Of a stretch of 64,000 bases of DNA, positions 34,272 through 43,603 are shown one piece after another; position 1 is the stretch's first letter; each line of letters starts with the position of its first letter. Origin of the DNA: CALRQJ02 sp943370285 (GTDB lineage Bacteria; Bacteroidota; Bacteroidia; Chitinophagales; Chitinophagaceae); contig CALRQJ020000007.1 in assembly GCA_943370285.1 (NCBI GenBank), forward strand, positions 1-64,000. The letters run 5' to 3'. Below the pieces are notes generated by a model. It worked only from the letters and a program-made list of their open reading frames with translations. It was not told the origin of the DNA and did no database searches. The position numbers and the translations under genes are program-made.

Positions 34272-34981
34272 GCTTTCTTTTTCAAAACAATTCCCACAGA
34301 AAAATTACATACAATAGGTAGCCAAGTAAAAGGTATGCCGGTAATACTTTTCACTTCAAAATATTGCTGTAGTAGATTTATCAATTGTCGATAATCAAAA
34401 CCTTTATGTCCTTCTTCTAGTCTTTTTACTTTGTTGAGTTTGCCCCATAAGGTGTACCATAATTCTTTAGCTGTATAAGGTTCGTCCACCGCTAAAAAAA
34501 GTTTTTTTGTTAGATGTTTCAGTAAAAAAATCAAACCCATCTCGTTAGGTACAGAAACAAAACAATAATCTTTAGTGGCTGAAGCAAGTTGTTGAATATA
34601 AGCCTCTAGTTCAGCTAGTTTCAAATGCTCCAAGGTTTCCATGGCAATGCTATAATCAAATACTTTTTGCTCCGGATTAAAAGCCTTCAATGTATCACAA
34701 TAATTAAATTGAAAATTGGGTTGATGAGCCCATTGTTGTTTGCCGAGGTCTAAACCACCTTCCCAATTGGCATCATAACCAACATAGGCCGATGGGGCGA
34801 AAGGCATATAGGATAGGGTTTTACCATCAAAACAACCCAGTTCTACAACAGTTCCTTGTTTTAAATTCAACTGTTGCATACTATGGAACAACCATCTAAA
34901 ACGGGCAGCATGAAAAAAAGTACGAATGCCTCCGCTAAATAATCTTTCGTTGTACGATTTGGTCTCTTTTGGTTGAATCAT
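34268..34981 (-). CDS. Class I SAM-dependent methyltransferase
   Basis: The 237-residue protein has the SAM-binding loop VVELGCFDGKT, acidic strand VGYDANWEGG, and the later METLEHLKLAELEAYI segment. The acceptor substrate is unknown. The ATG at 34981 is preferred over 34999. The tail GIPFTWLPIVCNFSVGIVL is hydrophobic, so it may bind a membrane. The gene overlaps the NarL-type gene by four bases, tail to tail. It stands alone on its strand. Confidence 0.85.
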   Translation of the reverse strand: MIQPKETKSYNERLFSGGIRTFFHAARFRWLFHSMQQLNLKQGTVVELGCFDGKTLSYMPFAPSAYVGYDANWEGGLDLGKQQWAHQPNFQFNYCDTLKAFNPEQKVFDYSIAMETLEHLKLAELEAYIQQLASATKDYCFVSVPNEMGLIFLLKHLTKKLFLAVDEPYTAKELWYTLWGKLNKVKRLEEGHKGFDYRQLINLLQQYFEVKSITGIPFTWLPIVCNFSVGIVLKKKA

Positions 34982-35079
34982 GCCGCAGTGAAAAAACAAA
35001 GATTCATTATTTAAGTGCTTTTACAAAAAATAGTAGGCTTTAGCCCAATGCTTTTAATTATTTTGCCAGATAAAAACCC

Positions 35080-36354
35080 TTGGCTTTGGCTTGGATATTA
35101 TTTGCAGCTTATCTTTTCCTCTTTACTTGGTTAGTAAGCCGAATGTCTTTTTTTAAGCTTTCAGGCATCAATAACAAGGCTTGGATTGCACTCTTTATAC
35201 TTAAGGTTGCGGCGGGTATTGCATATGGTTATGTGTTGAGTAGTTCCAACTACTATCAAACGATTTCTGATACCTGGAAATTTCATGCCGAAAGTTTGAA
35301 AGAAACACAGCTATTGTATCATCAGCCTTGGGAATACTTCACCAATTTATTTCATAATCCATATGAAGGTGGTTATTTTAAATTCTTTAGTACATCTGAC
35401 TCTTATTGGAATGATTTAAAGTTTAACTCTTTTACAAAGTTGATATCCATTTTTAATGTATTCACTTTTGGCAATTATTATACCAATGTTATTTTTTATT
35501 CATTTCTTACTTTTTTCGGAATGGCTGCCTTTATCAAAACTATGGTCGCCATTTTTAAAACCAATCCCTACTTAATCATGGCCAGTGTGGCTTTGTTGCC
35601 CTCATTTGCATTTTGGTGTAATGGTATTCATAAAGACGGATTGATATTTGCCGGCTTAGCTATTTTCATCTATTTGTTTCATAAAGCCAATAACGGCGGT
35701 GGGTTTCATGCCAAAAATATCATCGTTATGATGCTGTCTTTGTTATTGGTGTTACCGCTTCGCAATGCCCTATTTATCGGTGTTTTACCGGCTGCTATGG
35801 CATGGGTGTTGGCTGAAAGATTTCCTGCTAAACGGTGGTGGATCTTTGCAGGAATTGTATTGGGTGGAGTAGTGCTTTTTTTCAGTGCCAGTTATATCAG
35901 CTATCGATTGAATTTGCCCATGTCTATTGTTACTCGGCAACAAGAGTTCATGAAATTGAAAGCTAATTCTGCTATTCCAATGACCATATTAGAACCTACT
36001 TTTAGTAGTTTTCTGAACAATTTGCCACAAGCATTCAATCATGGCTTTTGTAGGCCATACTTAAGTGAAGCCAAAAGCCTATTCTACTGGCCAGCAGCAT
36101 TAGAAGTTGTATTGTTTTGGATATTATTTGTTTTGATGTTGTTCCGACCAATAAAACCATTTTACTTACCCAACGTAGTAATTTTTTGTTGGTTAGTAGC
36201 CTTGATTATTTTAGTCGTAATTGGTTATACCGTACCCTATTTGGGGGCAATAGTGCGATATAAAAGTTTGGTACTGCCCTTTCTTTTTACTCCGATGATT
36301 GGATTAATCGATTGGAAAAAATGGAGCAAAAAGACCCAACCCCTTAACAAATAG
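35080..36354 (+). CDS. Polytopic membrane protein, possible glycosyltransferase-C-like
   Basis: The 424-residue protein has about ten membrane helices. A long polar segment between the second and third helices (about 60-125) contains DTWKFHAESLKE. The arrangement recalls integral-membrane GT-C sugar transferases, but no catalytic DD/DE pair is clear. In-frame upstream there is a stop at 35071, and the first start is TTG at 35080. An ATG at 35048 is in another frame. Substrate and function are unknown. Confidence 0.7.
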   Translation: MALAWILFAAYLFLFTWLVSRMSFFKLSGINNKAWIALFILKVAAGIAYGYVLSSSNYYQTISDTWKFHAESLKETQLLYHQPWEYFTNLFHNPYEGGYFKFFSTSDSYWNDLKFNSFTKLISIFNVFTFGNYYTNVIFYSFLTFFGMAAFIKTMVAIFKTNPYLIMASVALLPSFAFWCNGIHKDGLIFAGLAIFIYLFHKANNGGGFHAKNIIVMMLSLLLVLPLRNALFIGVLPAAMAWVLAERFPAKRWWIFAGIVLGGVVLFFSASYISYRLNLPMSIVTRQQEFMKLKANSAIPMTILEPTFSSFLNNLPQAFNHGFCRPYLSEAKSLFYWPAALEVVLFWILFVLMLFRPIKPFYLPNVVIFCWLVALIILVVIGYTVPYLGAIVRYKSLVLPFLFTPMIGLIDWKKWSKKTQPLNK

Positions 36355-36526
36355 ATATTTTTAAAATATTTTCGTTTTGGTTCAATTTTATCCAAAAATG
36401 GGAGCTTAATTTGTATTTTTTTGCACATTTTCTATCTAATGATTTGTTTTTTGAGGCTTTAGGCCTAGAAAACTTTTCTTTTTTGCGTTTTAGTCGTTCT
36501 TTTGTGGTGCAAAAAAAGCATTAGCT

Positions 36527-38719
36527 ATGTCATTAAGATTACAGGCCATTAAAAACCTTTCTAACAGTACCACAGAAGTGGATGTCAAAGGCGGTAAAAA
36601 AATCACTGCCATTTTTGGAGAAAATGTATTTACACTAAAAACCTCCCGTGAATACCTGAGTGAAGAAGCGTACAAAAGCTTGGTTACCAGTATCAAAGGC
36701 GGTAAAAAAATTGACCGTGCCGTTGCTAACCAAATTGCAAATGGCATCCGTGCTTGGGCAGAGAGCAAAGGTGTAACCCATTACACTCACTGGTTTCAAC
36801 CGTTAACCGGCACTACTGCCGAAAAGCATGATTCTTTCTTTACATTAAAAGGAGACGGCACTGCTATTGAAGAATTTGACGGCGCAGCCTTGATTCAACA
36901 AGAGCCTGATGCATCTTCATTCCCCAATGGTGGCTTAAGAGCTACTTTCGAAGCTAGAGGTTATACTGCTTGGGATCCTTCTTCACCGGCATTTATCATT
37001 GAAATTGGTCAAGGTAAAACCTTGTGTATTCCCACCATATTTATTTCTTACACCGGCGAATCTTTAGATTACAAAGCGCCATTATTAAAAGCACTAGCTG
37101 CTTTAGACAAAGCTGCGGTTGATGTTTGTAATTATTTCGATAAAAATGTAACTAAGGTTACTGCTACATTAGGTTGGGAGCAAGAATATTTTGTCATCGA
37201 CGAAGCATTAGCCAATGCCAGACCCGATCTAGTACTAGGCGGAAGAACAGTATATGGTTCAGGTTCAGCTAAGGGTCAGCAGTTAGAAGACCATTATTTC
37301 GGTTCTATTCCCGAAAGAGTATATGCTTTCATGAGAGATTATGAAGCTGAAAGTTATAAGTTGGGTATTCCTTTACGTACCCGTCACAATGAAGTAGCAC
37401 CTGCACAATTTGAGTGTGCCCCTATTTTTGAAGAAGCCAATTTAGCAGTAGATCATAATACCTTGTTGATGGATGTGATGACCCGTGTGGCCAAACGTCA
37501 TAAACTCAAAGTATTACTACACGAAAAACCTTTTGCTGGCATCAACGGTAGTGGTAAACACAATAACTGGAGTATTGCTACCGATACCGGCGTAAACTTA
37601 TTGGCTCCGGGCAAAACGCCTAAGACCAACCTCATGTTCTTAACCTTCTTTGTTAATACCATTAAGGCGGTTCATGACCATGCCGATTTATTAAGAGCTT
37701 CTATAGCTAGTGCTGCGAATGATTTCCGTTTAGGTGCCAATGAAGCGCCACCGGCTATTATTTCTGTATTTGTTGGTCAGTATTTAGCTAAAGTATTATC
37801 AGATATCGAATCAAGAGTTGGTGATAAGTTTGATGAACAAGATGAAGCCATCTTGAAGTTAGATTTACACCGCAGTATTCCTGAATTGATGCTCGACAAT
37901 ACAGACCGTAACCGTACATCACCTTTTGCTTTCACCGGTAATAAATTCGAGTTCCGTGCGGTAGGTTCTTCAGCAAACTGTGCTAATGCAATGACGGTTT
38001 TAAATACCATCATGGCCGATACCTTGCGCAACTTTAAGAAAGAAGTGGATAGCTTAATAGAAAAAGGAGAGAAGAAGGAAATCGCTATCATGCATGTAAT
38101 TCAACATTATATTGTTGAAAGTAAAAAAGTATTGTTTGAAGGGGATGGATATAGCGACGAATGGCATCATGAAGCTAATCGTCGTGGATTGCCGAATGTG
38201 CCAACTACGCCTTTAGCTTTGGATGCGATGATTACAGATAAAGCTAAAAAATTATTTGAGCACAATGGTGTGTATACCCATAATGAATTAGAAGCTCGTC
38301 ATGAAATTGAGTTGGAGAAATACATTAAAATGGTTCAGATCGAAAGCCGTGTAATGGCTGAATTAGCAACCAGTATTATTCTTCCTTCTGCAGTAAAATA
38401 CCAGAACGAACTGATTCAAAATATCAAAGGCTTAAAAGAATTGGGCTTGCCCGAAGCCGCCTATTCTAATCAGCTACAAATTCTTACAAAAATTAGTGAG
38501 CATTTGGCTGCTGCTAGCGAAATGGTGGAGAAAATGATTAGTGCTAGAAAAATTTGCAATAATATGACCGATACCCGTACCAAGGCTATTGCTTACGGTA
38601 GTCAGGTTAAAGAAGCTTATTTTGATGCATTGCGTTATCATATCGATAAATTAGAATTATTGGTAGATGATAGCCATTGGGCCTTGCCAAAATACCGTGA
38701 AATGTTATTCTTGAGATAA
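36527..38719 (+). CDS. glnN: Glutamine synthetase type III (GlnN)
   Basis: This 730-residue enzyme makes glutamine from glutamate, ammonia and ATP. It is a GSIII: about 270 residues longer than GlnA, with an N-terminal SLRLQAIKNLSN start, the THWFQPLTG block, LGWEQEYFVID, the ammonium/glutamate segment INGSGKHNNWSI and FEFRAVGSSANCANAMTVLN. GSIII is typical of Bacteroidota. It has a promoter-rich A/T leader and a terminator of its own, so it is a single-gene unit. No GlnB/AmtB gene is adjacent. Confidence 0.96.
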   Translation: MSLRLQAIKNLSNSTTEVDVKGGKKITAIFGENVFTLKTSREYLSEEAYKSLVTSIKGGKKIDRAVANQIANGIRAWAESKGVTHYTHWFQPLTGTTAEKHDSFFTLKGDGTAIEEFDGAALIQQEPDASSFPNGGLRATFEARGYTAWDPSSPAFIIEIGQGKTLCIPTIFISYTGESLDYKAPLLKALAALDKAAVDVCNYFDKNVTKVTATLGWEQEYFVIDEALANARPDLVLGGRTVYGSGSAKGQQLEDHYFGSIPERVYAFMRDYEAESYKLGIPLRTRHNEVAPAQFECAPIFEEANLAVDHNTLLMDVMTRVAKRHKLKVLLHEKPFAGINGSGKHNNWSIATDTGVNLLAPGKTPKTNLMFLTFFVNTIKAVHDHADLLRASIASAANDFRLGANEAPPAIISVFVGQYLAKVLSDIESRVGDKFDEQDEAILKLDLHRSIPELMLDNTDRNRTSPFAFTGNKFEFRAVGSSANCANAMTVLNTIMADTLRNFKKEVDSLIEKGEKKEIAIMHVIQHYIVESKKVLFEGDGYSDEWHHEANRRGLPNVPTTPLALDAMITDKAKKLFEHNGVYTHNELEARHEIELEKYIKMVQIESRVMAELATSIILPSAVKYQNELIQNIKGLKELGLPEAAYSNQLQILTKISEHLAAASEMVEKMISARKICNNMTDTRTKAIAYGSQVKEAYFDALRYHIDKLELLVDDSHWALPKYREMLFLR

Positions 38720-38739
38720 TCAAATAAAGAAACAAAAAG

Positions 38740-38770
38740 AAGGGTTGCCAAAAGCAGCCCTTTTTTATTT
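38740..38770 (+). terminator. Intrinsic terminator after glnN
   Basis: GGGTTGC (38742-38748) pairs with GCAGCCC (38754-38760, one G-T) over a five-base loop and is followed by six T. Confidence 0.88.
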
Positions 38771-38832
38771 TTTAGGGAGTGCTTGGTACATCATAAAAAA
38801 CAAATGATTATTTTACTGCATTAAATTATGAT

Positions 38833-40377
38833 ATGTTAGTTAAAACATTTGGCAGTGCTGTTTATGGGGTAGAAGCCATTACAATCACCATTGAAGTAAA
38901 TGTGAGTGAGGGTCAAGGTTATTTTGTAGTAGGCCTGCCCGATGGCGCTATTAAAGAAAGTCAGCAGCGGATTGACAGTGCTATCAAATCCAACAGCTTT
39001 AGAATGCCCCGTACTAAAGTGGTAGTCAATATGGCGCCAGCCGATATTAAAAAAAGTGGCTCTGCGTTTGACTTACCCATTGCCATAGGTATTTTAGCAG
39101 CAAGTGAGCAATTAGAAAATGCCGAAACTATTGCTAATTACATTATTATGGGTGAGCTGAGTTTAGATGGTTCTATTCAACCCATAAAAGGTGCATTGCC
39201 TATCGCTATACAAGCTAGAAAAGAAGGATTTAAAGGATTGATTGTACCCAAAGTAAATGAACGGGAAGCCGGCATGGTTAATAACCTTGATGTGTATGGC
39301 GTAACGCATATCAATGAAGTGATTGAATTCTTCAAAAATCCTGAGAGCTTACAACCCATTGTTATAAATACAAGAGAAGAATTTTTTAATAATCAATATG
39401 AATTTGATATAGATTTTAGTGATGTTAAAGGACAGGAGAATATTAAAAGAGCATTGGAAATTGCTGCGGCTGGGGGACATAATGCCATTCTCATTGGTCC
39501 GCCGGGAGCCGGCAAAACCATGTTAGCCAAACGGTTACCAAGTATTTTACCGCCTTTGAGTTTACAAGAAGCATTAGAAACCACCAAGATTCATAGTGTG
39601 GCAGGTAAGTTACCCGAACATGCTTCACTGATTAGTAAAAGACCTTTTCGCAGTCCGCATCATTCTATTTCAGATGCAGCCTTGGTTGGCGGCGGTGGCA
39701 TTCCGCAGCCCGGAGAAATTTCTTTAAGCCATAATGGGGTATTGTTTTTAGATGAGTTACCTGAATTTAAACGTACGGTTTTAGAGGTCATGCGTCAACC
39801 GATGGAGGAAAGAAGAGTAACTATTTCTCGAGCAAAAGTAGCGTTAGATTTTCCGGCTAATTTTATGTTGATTGCTAGTATGAATCCCTGTCCTTGTGGC
39901 TTTTATAATCATCCGGAGAAAGAATGTACTTGTCCGCCGGGTGCTGTTGGAAAATACCTCAACAAAATTTCCGGACCATTATTGGACCGAATTGATTTGC
40001 ATGTAGAGGTAACACCGGTTGCCTTTAGTGAATTGAGTAATAACAATGCAAAAGGAGAACCCTCTGCGGCTATTAGAGAACGAGTAATTAAAGCCAGAGA
40101 AATTCAAACCGAAAGATACAAAGGTGAAAATGGGGTATATGCCAATGCACAAATCAGCAGTAAAATGCTGCGAGAAATATGTGTGATTGATACCATTGGA
40201 GAGAACTTGTTGAAGAAAGCGATGGAGCGGTTGAATTTATCGGCAAGGGCTTACGACCGAATTTTAAAAGTAAGCCGAACCATTGCCGATTTAGCCAATA
40301 GCGAAAACATTCGCCCCGAACATTTAGCTGAAGCCATTCAATACCGTAGTTTGGACAGAGAAGGTTGGGCGGGGTGA
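38833..40377 (+). CDS. comM: YifB/ComM-family Mg chelatase-like AAA+ ATPase
   Basis: The 514-residue protein has an N-terminal Lon-protease-like domain (GYFVVGLPDGAIKES), an AAA+ core with Walker A GPPGAGKTM, the RSPHHSISDAALVGGG segment, Walker B and a C-terminal domain. It has the SMNPCPCGFY/CTCPPG cysteine block and LDRIDLHVEV. ComM promotes branch migration in natural transformation in some bacteria. Its role here is not settled by sequence. It is convergent with scpA. Confidence 0.95.
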   Translation: MLVKTFGSAVYGVEAITITIEVNVSEGQGYFVVGLPDGAIKESQQRIDSAIKSNSFRMPRTKVVVNMAPADIKKSGSAFDLPIAIGILAASEQLENAETIANYIIMGELSLDGSIQPIKGALPIAIQARKEGFKGLIVPKVNEREAGMVNNLDVYGVTHINEVIEFFKNPESLQPIVINTREEFFNNQYEFDIDFSDVKGQENIKRALEIAAAGGHNAILIGPPGAGKTMLAKRLPSILPPLSLQEALETTKIHSVAGKLPEHASLISKRPFRSPHHSISDAALVGGGGIPQPGEISLSHNGVLFLDELPEFKRTVLEVMRQPMEERRVTISRAKVALDFPANFMLIASMNPCPCGFYNHPEKECTCPPGAVGKYLNKISGPLLDRIDLHVEVTPVAFSELSNNNAKGEPSAAIRERVIKAREIQTERYKGENGVYANAQISSKMLREICVIDTIGENLLKKAMERLNLSARAYDRILKVSRTIADLANSENIRPEHLAEAIQYRSLDREGWAG

Positions 40378-40382
40378 TTCCA

Positions 40383-41222
40383 TTAATTTAGTATCGGGTC
40401 CACATCATCAACTGGTGGTGGCACATCATCAAATCCGCTATCGGTGGGTATTTCTTCAGTGCCTACTTCTTCGGCCCTGTTTTCATTCCATTCTACAATA
40501 AAATTATTTCTGCCTTCGCCTACCAATAAACTCATGTAGCGTTGTTGGGCTAATTCTAATAAAGACAGAAACAAGAAAATGGCATGAATCCGGTCTTGGC
40601 ATTCGTCAAAAATCTTTTCGAACGATACATTTTTGTTGCGTTGTACATAACCCAACATAAACTCACGGCTACCTTCCATGGTATAGTTGTAACGCACTAC
40701 AGTGTGTACAGGTTTGTTTTGTCTGTCGTGTACCCGTTGCATTACTTTTTCGAAAGCCTTCATCAGCTTAAATAAAGTAACCTGCTGTATTTCTGTGCCT
40801 TCAGATGCTTCTTCGCCAATTTCAGATAATTCCTTTTGCAGGTTTCCTCTTTTCACCATCAGCATACGCATGGCTTCCATTTCGGCCATTTGAGCAGCGG
40901 CTTCTTTAAAGCGTTTGTATTCTAGTATTTTATCAACTAATTCTTGTCTAGGGTCAATCTCATTACCTTGAGCATCTAATTCTTTGCGAGGTAATAGCAT
41001 TTTGGCTTTAATCCGCATCAGCGTAGAAACAAACAAAATGAATTCACTGCTTAGTTCAATATTCAACTTTTCTTGGCTATGAATGAACGCTAGAAAATCG
41101 TTAGTAATTTTTGTGATGGGAATATTATAGATATCTAACTCATCTCTTTCGATAAAGAAAAGTAACAGGTCGAAAGGTCCTTCGAACTGGTCTATTTTAA
41201 TTTGATAACTGGTAGTATTCAC
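40383..41222 (-). CDS. scpA: Segregation and condensation protein A (ScpA)
   Basis: ScpA is the kleisin of the bacterial SMC complex. The 279-residue protein starts MNTTSYQIKIDQFEGPFDLL when initiated at the GTG at 41222. It contains LLLFFIERDELDIYNIPI, LIMRIKAKMLL-like VSTLMRIKAKMLLPRK, and the C-terminal winged helix (AIFLFLSLLELAQQ). The longer frame (ATG at 41279) runs through the terminator of the upstream DUF3078 gene and is not credible. ScpB and SMC are not in the window. Confidence 0.93.
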   Translation of the reverse strand: MNTTSYQIKIDQFEGPFDLLLFFIERDELDIYNIPITKITNDFLAFIHSQEKLNIELSSEFILFVSTLMRIKAKMLLPRKELDAQGNEIDPRQELVDKILEYKRFKEAAAQMAEMEAMRMLMVKRGNLQKELSEIGEEASEGTEIQQVTLFKLMKAFEKVMQRVHDRQNKPVHTVVRYNYTMEGSREFMLGYVQRNKNVSFEKIFDECQDRIHAIFLFLSLLELAQQRYMSLLVGEGRNNFIVEWNENRAEEVGTEEIPTDSGFDDVPPPVDDVDPILN

Positions 41223-41248
41223 AACGAAACTGTTTGTTGAGTGAAAAG

Positions 41249-41276
41249 CAAAAATCCCGGATTTACCGGGATTTTG
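41249..41276 (-). terminator. Terminator of the DUF3078 gene, upstream of scpA
   Basis: AAAATCCCGG (41251-41260) and CCGGGATTTT (41266-41275) form a 10-bp perfect stem with a five-base loop. On the minus strand it is followed by TTGCTTTTCAC. It lies within the spurious scpA N-terminal extension and fixes the scpA start downstream. Confidence 0.9.
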
Positions 41277-41300
41277 CAAATCTATGATTTGAAATGATAT

Positions 41301-42236
41301 TTAGAACTTAACTGCTAAACCGGCACCAAAAACAGATTTTAACTGCGTAGCAGCTTTGTTTTTGCCGTAACCAAAAATACGAGTGTCATCGTCATATTGT
41401 AAATCGAAATTGTAAATAGCACTAAAATGCTTGTTGATTTTCATGTAGAACATGTTGTTCCAAAATACATCAATAGCGCCTGGATTGCCTACAACAAAGT
41501 CAGAAAATAAATCTAAACGAGTAGTGTAGGTAATGTTTTTACAAACTTCTCTGCTGTAATTCATAGAAGTGAATATACCGGCTTCAATTTTTACTTCTCT
41601 GTTTGGTTTTACGCCATAATTAGCTGCCAACTCATAAGGACGGTTAGCAACAATCACCCAACGAGCAGCAATAGGAGACATATGTACATTAAAATTGCCG
41701 CTATTGTAAGTCATGCCGGGGGCAATAACACCAATGGCAGGTGCAAAAAACGACGAAATACGCTTTTTGTTAACGCCATCAAAGTCGTAGCCATCAAACA
41801 ATTGAGTACGCAAATTACCAAGTACACCGTAGCTCCATTTACGTTTGTCGCCTTTACCAATTTCATGGCTCCACTTCGTAAACAATTCAAAACGGTCATC
41901 ATTTTTTACAATACCATATTTGTTGGTATTCTGTAAACCATAATTCGCTTCAACTTTATTATCCCAATGGTTGCGACCTTTAGTATTGTTGGCATAAGCT
42001 TTAAAGAAACCATTTGCAGCCAATGTAAACCTATCGCCACCGGGAGCCCAATTACGAGTACCGCCTTGTGTGATAGCAACATTCAGCATTCCGCCTTTTT
42101 GCCAAGTGCCTTTTACAGCTGCCTTAGCTGTTTTAGCTGCTTTTGTTTTGGTTGCTTTCTTCTTGTCTTTATTCTGCTGTGCCATTGCACCGAGTACTGT
42201 ACTTACTAAAAGGGCAGAAAGTAATAATTTTCTCAT
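41301..42236 (-). CDS. DUF3078-family outer membrane protein
   Basis: The 311-residue protein starts MRKLLLSALLVSTVLGAMAQ, a clear signal peptide, followed by a Lys/Thr/Ala-rich linker (about 22-45) and a beta-rich domain with the family pattern TWQKGGMLNVAITQGGTRNWAPGG, LNNYYW-like strands, SFFAPAIGVIAPGM and the C-terminal QLKSVFGAGLAVKF. Function is unknown; outer membrane localisation is inferred from the terminal aromatic strand. The longest frame starts at 42263, but the ATG at 42236 matches the signal peptide. The leader has a hairpin. Confidence 0.85.
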   Translation of the reverse strand: MRKLLLSALLVSTVLGAMAQQNKDKKKATKTKAAKTAKAAVKGTWQKGGMLNVAITQGGTRNWAPGGDRFTLAANGFFKAYANNTKGRNHWDNKVEANYGLQNTNKYGIVKNDDRFELFTKWSHEIGKGDKRKWSYGVLGNLRTQLFDGYDFDGVNKKRISSFFAPAIGVIAPGMTYNSGNFNVHMSPIAARWVIVANRPYELAANYGVKPNREVKIEAGIFTSMNYSREVCKNITYTTRLDLFSDFVVGNPGAIDVFWNNMFYMKINKHFSAIYNFDLQYDDDTRIFGYGKNKAATQLKSVFGAGLAVKF

Positions 42237-42259
42237 GTTAGTTGTCAAAATTTGGTTAA

Positions 42260-42286
42260 GCATACCCTGTCACAGGCAGGGTATGC
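42260..42286 (-). promoter_or_regulatory. 5' leader hairpin of the DUF3078 gene
   Basis: GCATACCCTG (42260-42269) and CAGGGTATGC (42277-42286) form a perfect 10-bp stem. On the minus strand a TATATTTG -7 box (42289-42296) ends just upstream, so the transcript would begin with this hairpin. Such 5' stem-loops can stabilise mRNA; it could also be the mscL terminator, though no T run follows. Confidence 0.6.
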
Positions 42287-42308
42287 AGCAAATATAATGT
42301 TAAAATTA

Positions 42309-42740
42309 TCATTTCTTAAGAGCATCCCTGATTTCAGCCAATAATTTGTCTGTTGAGGAGGGTTCTGGAGGTGCAGCAGGTAGTTCTTCTTGCTTTTTCT
42401 TCAATTTATTGAGTGCTTTTATAACCAAGAACATCACAAAGGCAACAATAATAAAGTCGATAGTAGCCGTAACAAAAGCCCCCCATTTTATAGCTACTTC
42501 AGGTGCAGCCGCTGTAATAATGGTACCTCCGGCGTCTTTTACTTCAGCCACTGCATCTTTAAGTACCCAAACATTATTACTCAAATCTTTTCCGGTCAAC
42601 ATACCAACAATTGGAGCAATCATACCTTCTGTAAATGCGGTAATAACTTTTCCAAATGCTCCTCCCATTACAAAAGCAACGGCTATGTCTACCAGATTGC
42701 CTTTCATAGCAAATTCTTTAAATTCCTTCAGCATACTCAT
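42309..42740 (-). CDS. mscL: Large-conductance mechanosensitive channel (MscL)
   Basis: MscL opens under membrane tension to relieve hypo-osmotic shock. The 143-residue protein has the family N-terminus MLKEFKEFAMKGNLVDIAVAF, the pore glycines (AVAFVMGGAFGKVI), the second helix (DFIIVAFVMFLVIKAL) and a helical C-terminal bundle. The extracellular loop is longer than in E. coli. The second ATG (42734) is an equally plausible start. It is followed by the DUF3078 gene. Confidence 0.95.
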   Translation of the reverse strand: MSMLKEFKEFAMKGNLVDIAVAFVMGGAFGKVITAFTEGMIAPIVGMLTGKDLSNNVWVLKDAVAEVKDAGGTIITAAAPEVAIKWGAFVTATIDFIIVAFVMFLVIKALNKLKKKQEELPAAPPEPSSTDKLLAEIRDALKK

Positions 42741-42787
42741 GTTTGATTGTTTTGATTATTATGAAAGTAGTAAAGTTTTGAGAAAAA

Positions 42788-43534
42788 CTATTTTTTTAGG
42801 CCGGGATATTGCATATTTAATGCTTTGAGTGTACTGTATAAAATATTGGTAACCAAGTGTTCTTTATACCAGTTTTGATCGGATGGAATAATATGCCATG
42901 GAATTTTATTGCATTGGTTAAAGCAATCTTCGTACATGTTTCTGTAGATATCCCACAATTTAGCTTCATCAAAATCTTTCTCATTATACTTCCATTGTTT
43001 GGTGGTATCATGAATACGTTCATTGAGCCGAAGTTTTTGTTCTTCCGGTGAAATATGCAAATACAGTTTAATAATTTGAGTGTTGTTATGTTTGCTCAAC
43101 ATTTCCTCAAAGTCGTTAATGGCTTTCATTCTAGCTTTAGCAGTAGCATCATCGCACCATTTATGCACTCTTGTAATAAGGATGTCTTCGTAATGCGATC
43201 GATTAAATATTTGAATACTTCCCTTTGCCGGTGCATGATGATGTATTCGCCATAAAAAATCATGTGATAATTCTTCGGCAGTTGGTGCTTTATACGATTT
43301 AACCATCACCCCTTGAGGATTCAAATTGCCAAACACATTTCTGATTAATCCGTCTTTACCACTTGCATCCATTCCTTGAATAACTACTAAAACACTATGT
43401 TTAGATTCTGCAAAAAGCAGATTTTGCAATTCATCTAATTCAGTTAATAATTTAGCAGTTTTTACTTTTGTTTTCTCTTTATTGGTATTCTTTGGAGCTC
43501 TTGTACTAATGGCAGAAAGTTTTATGGCAGGCAT
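42788..43534 (-). CDS. Polyphosphate kinase 2 (PPK2) family protein
   Basis: The 248-residue protein has Walker A GMDASGKDG (54-62), the Walker B/lid block FNRSHYEDILITRVH, and the LRLNERIHDTTKQWKYNEKD segment typical of PPK2 phosphotransferases that use polyphosphate to phosphorylate nucleotides. Subclass and nucleotide are unclear. It sits upstream of mscL on the same strand, separated by a -7-like box, so co-transcription is possible but not shown. Confidence 0.92.
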   Translation of the reverse strand: MPAIKLSAISTRAPKNTNKEKTKVKTAKLLTELDELQNLLFAESKHSVLVVIQGMDASGKDGLIRNVFGNLNPQGVMVKSYKAPTAEELSHDFLWRIHHHAPAKGSIQIFNRSHYEDILITRVHKWCDDATAKARMKAINDFEEMLSKHNNTQIIKLYLHISPEEQKLRLNERIHDTTKQWKYNEKDFDEAKLWDIYRNMYEDCFNQCNKIPWHIIPSDQNWYKEHLVTNILYSTLKALNMQYPGLKK

Positions 43535-43603
43535 TTGACTTAGTTTCTATAAAATTATTCTTTTTAAATGGTGAAAAGCACAACTTTGCCCAAAATTTAA
43601 AAT

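Noticed and set aside
42346..42828. 160-residue frame antisense to mscL
   Set aside because: Complete overlap with the clear mscL gene; product has no recognisable pattern.
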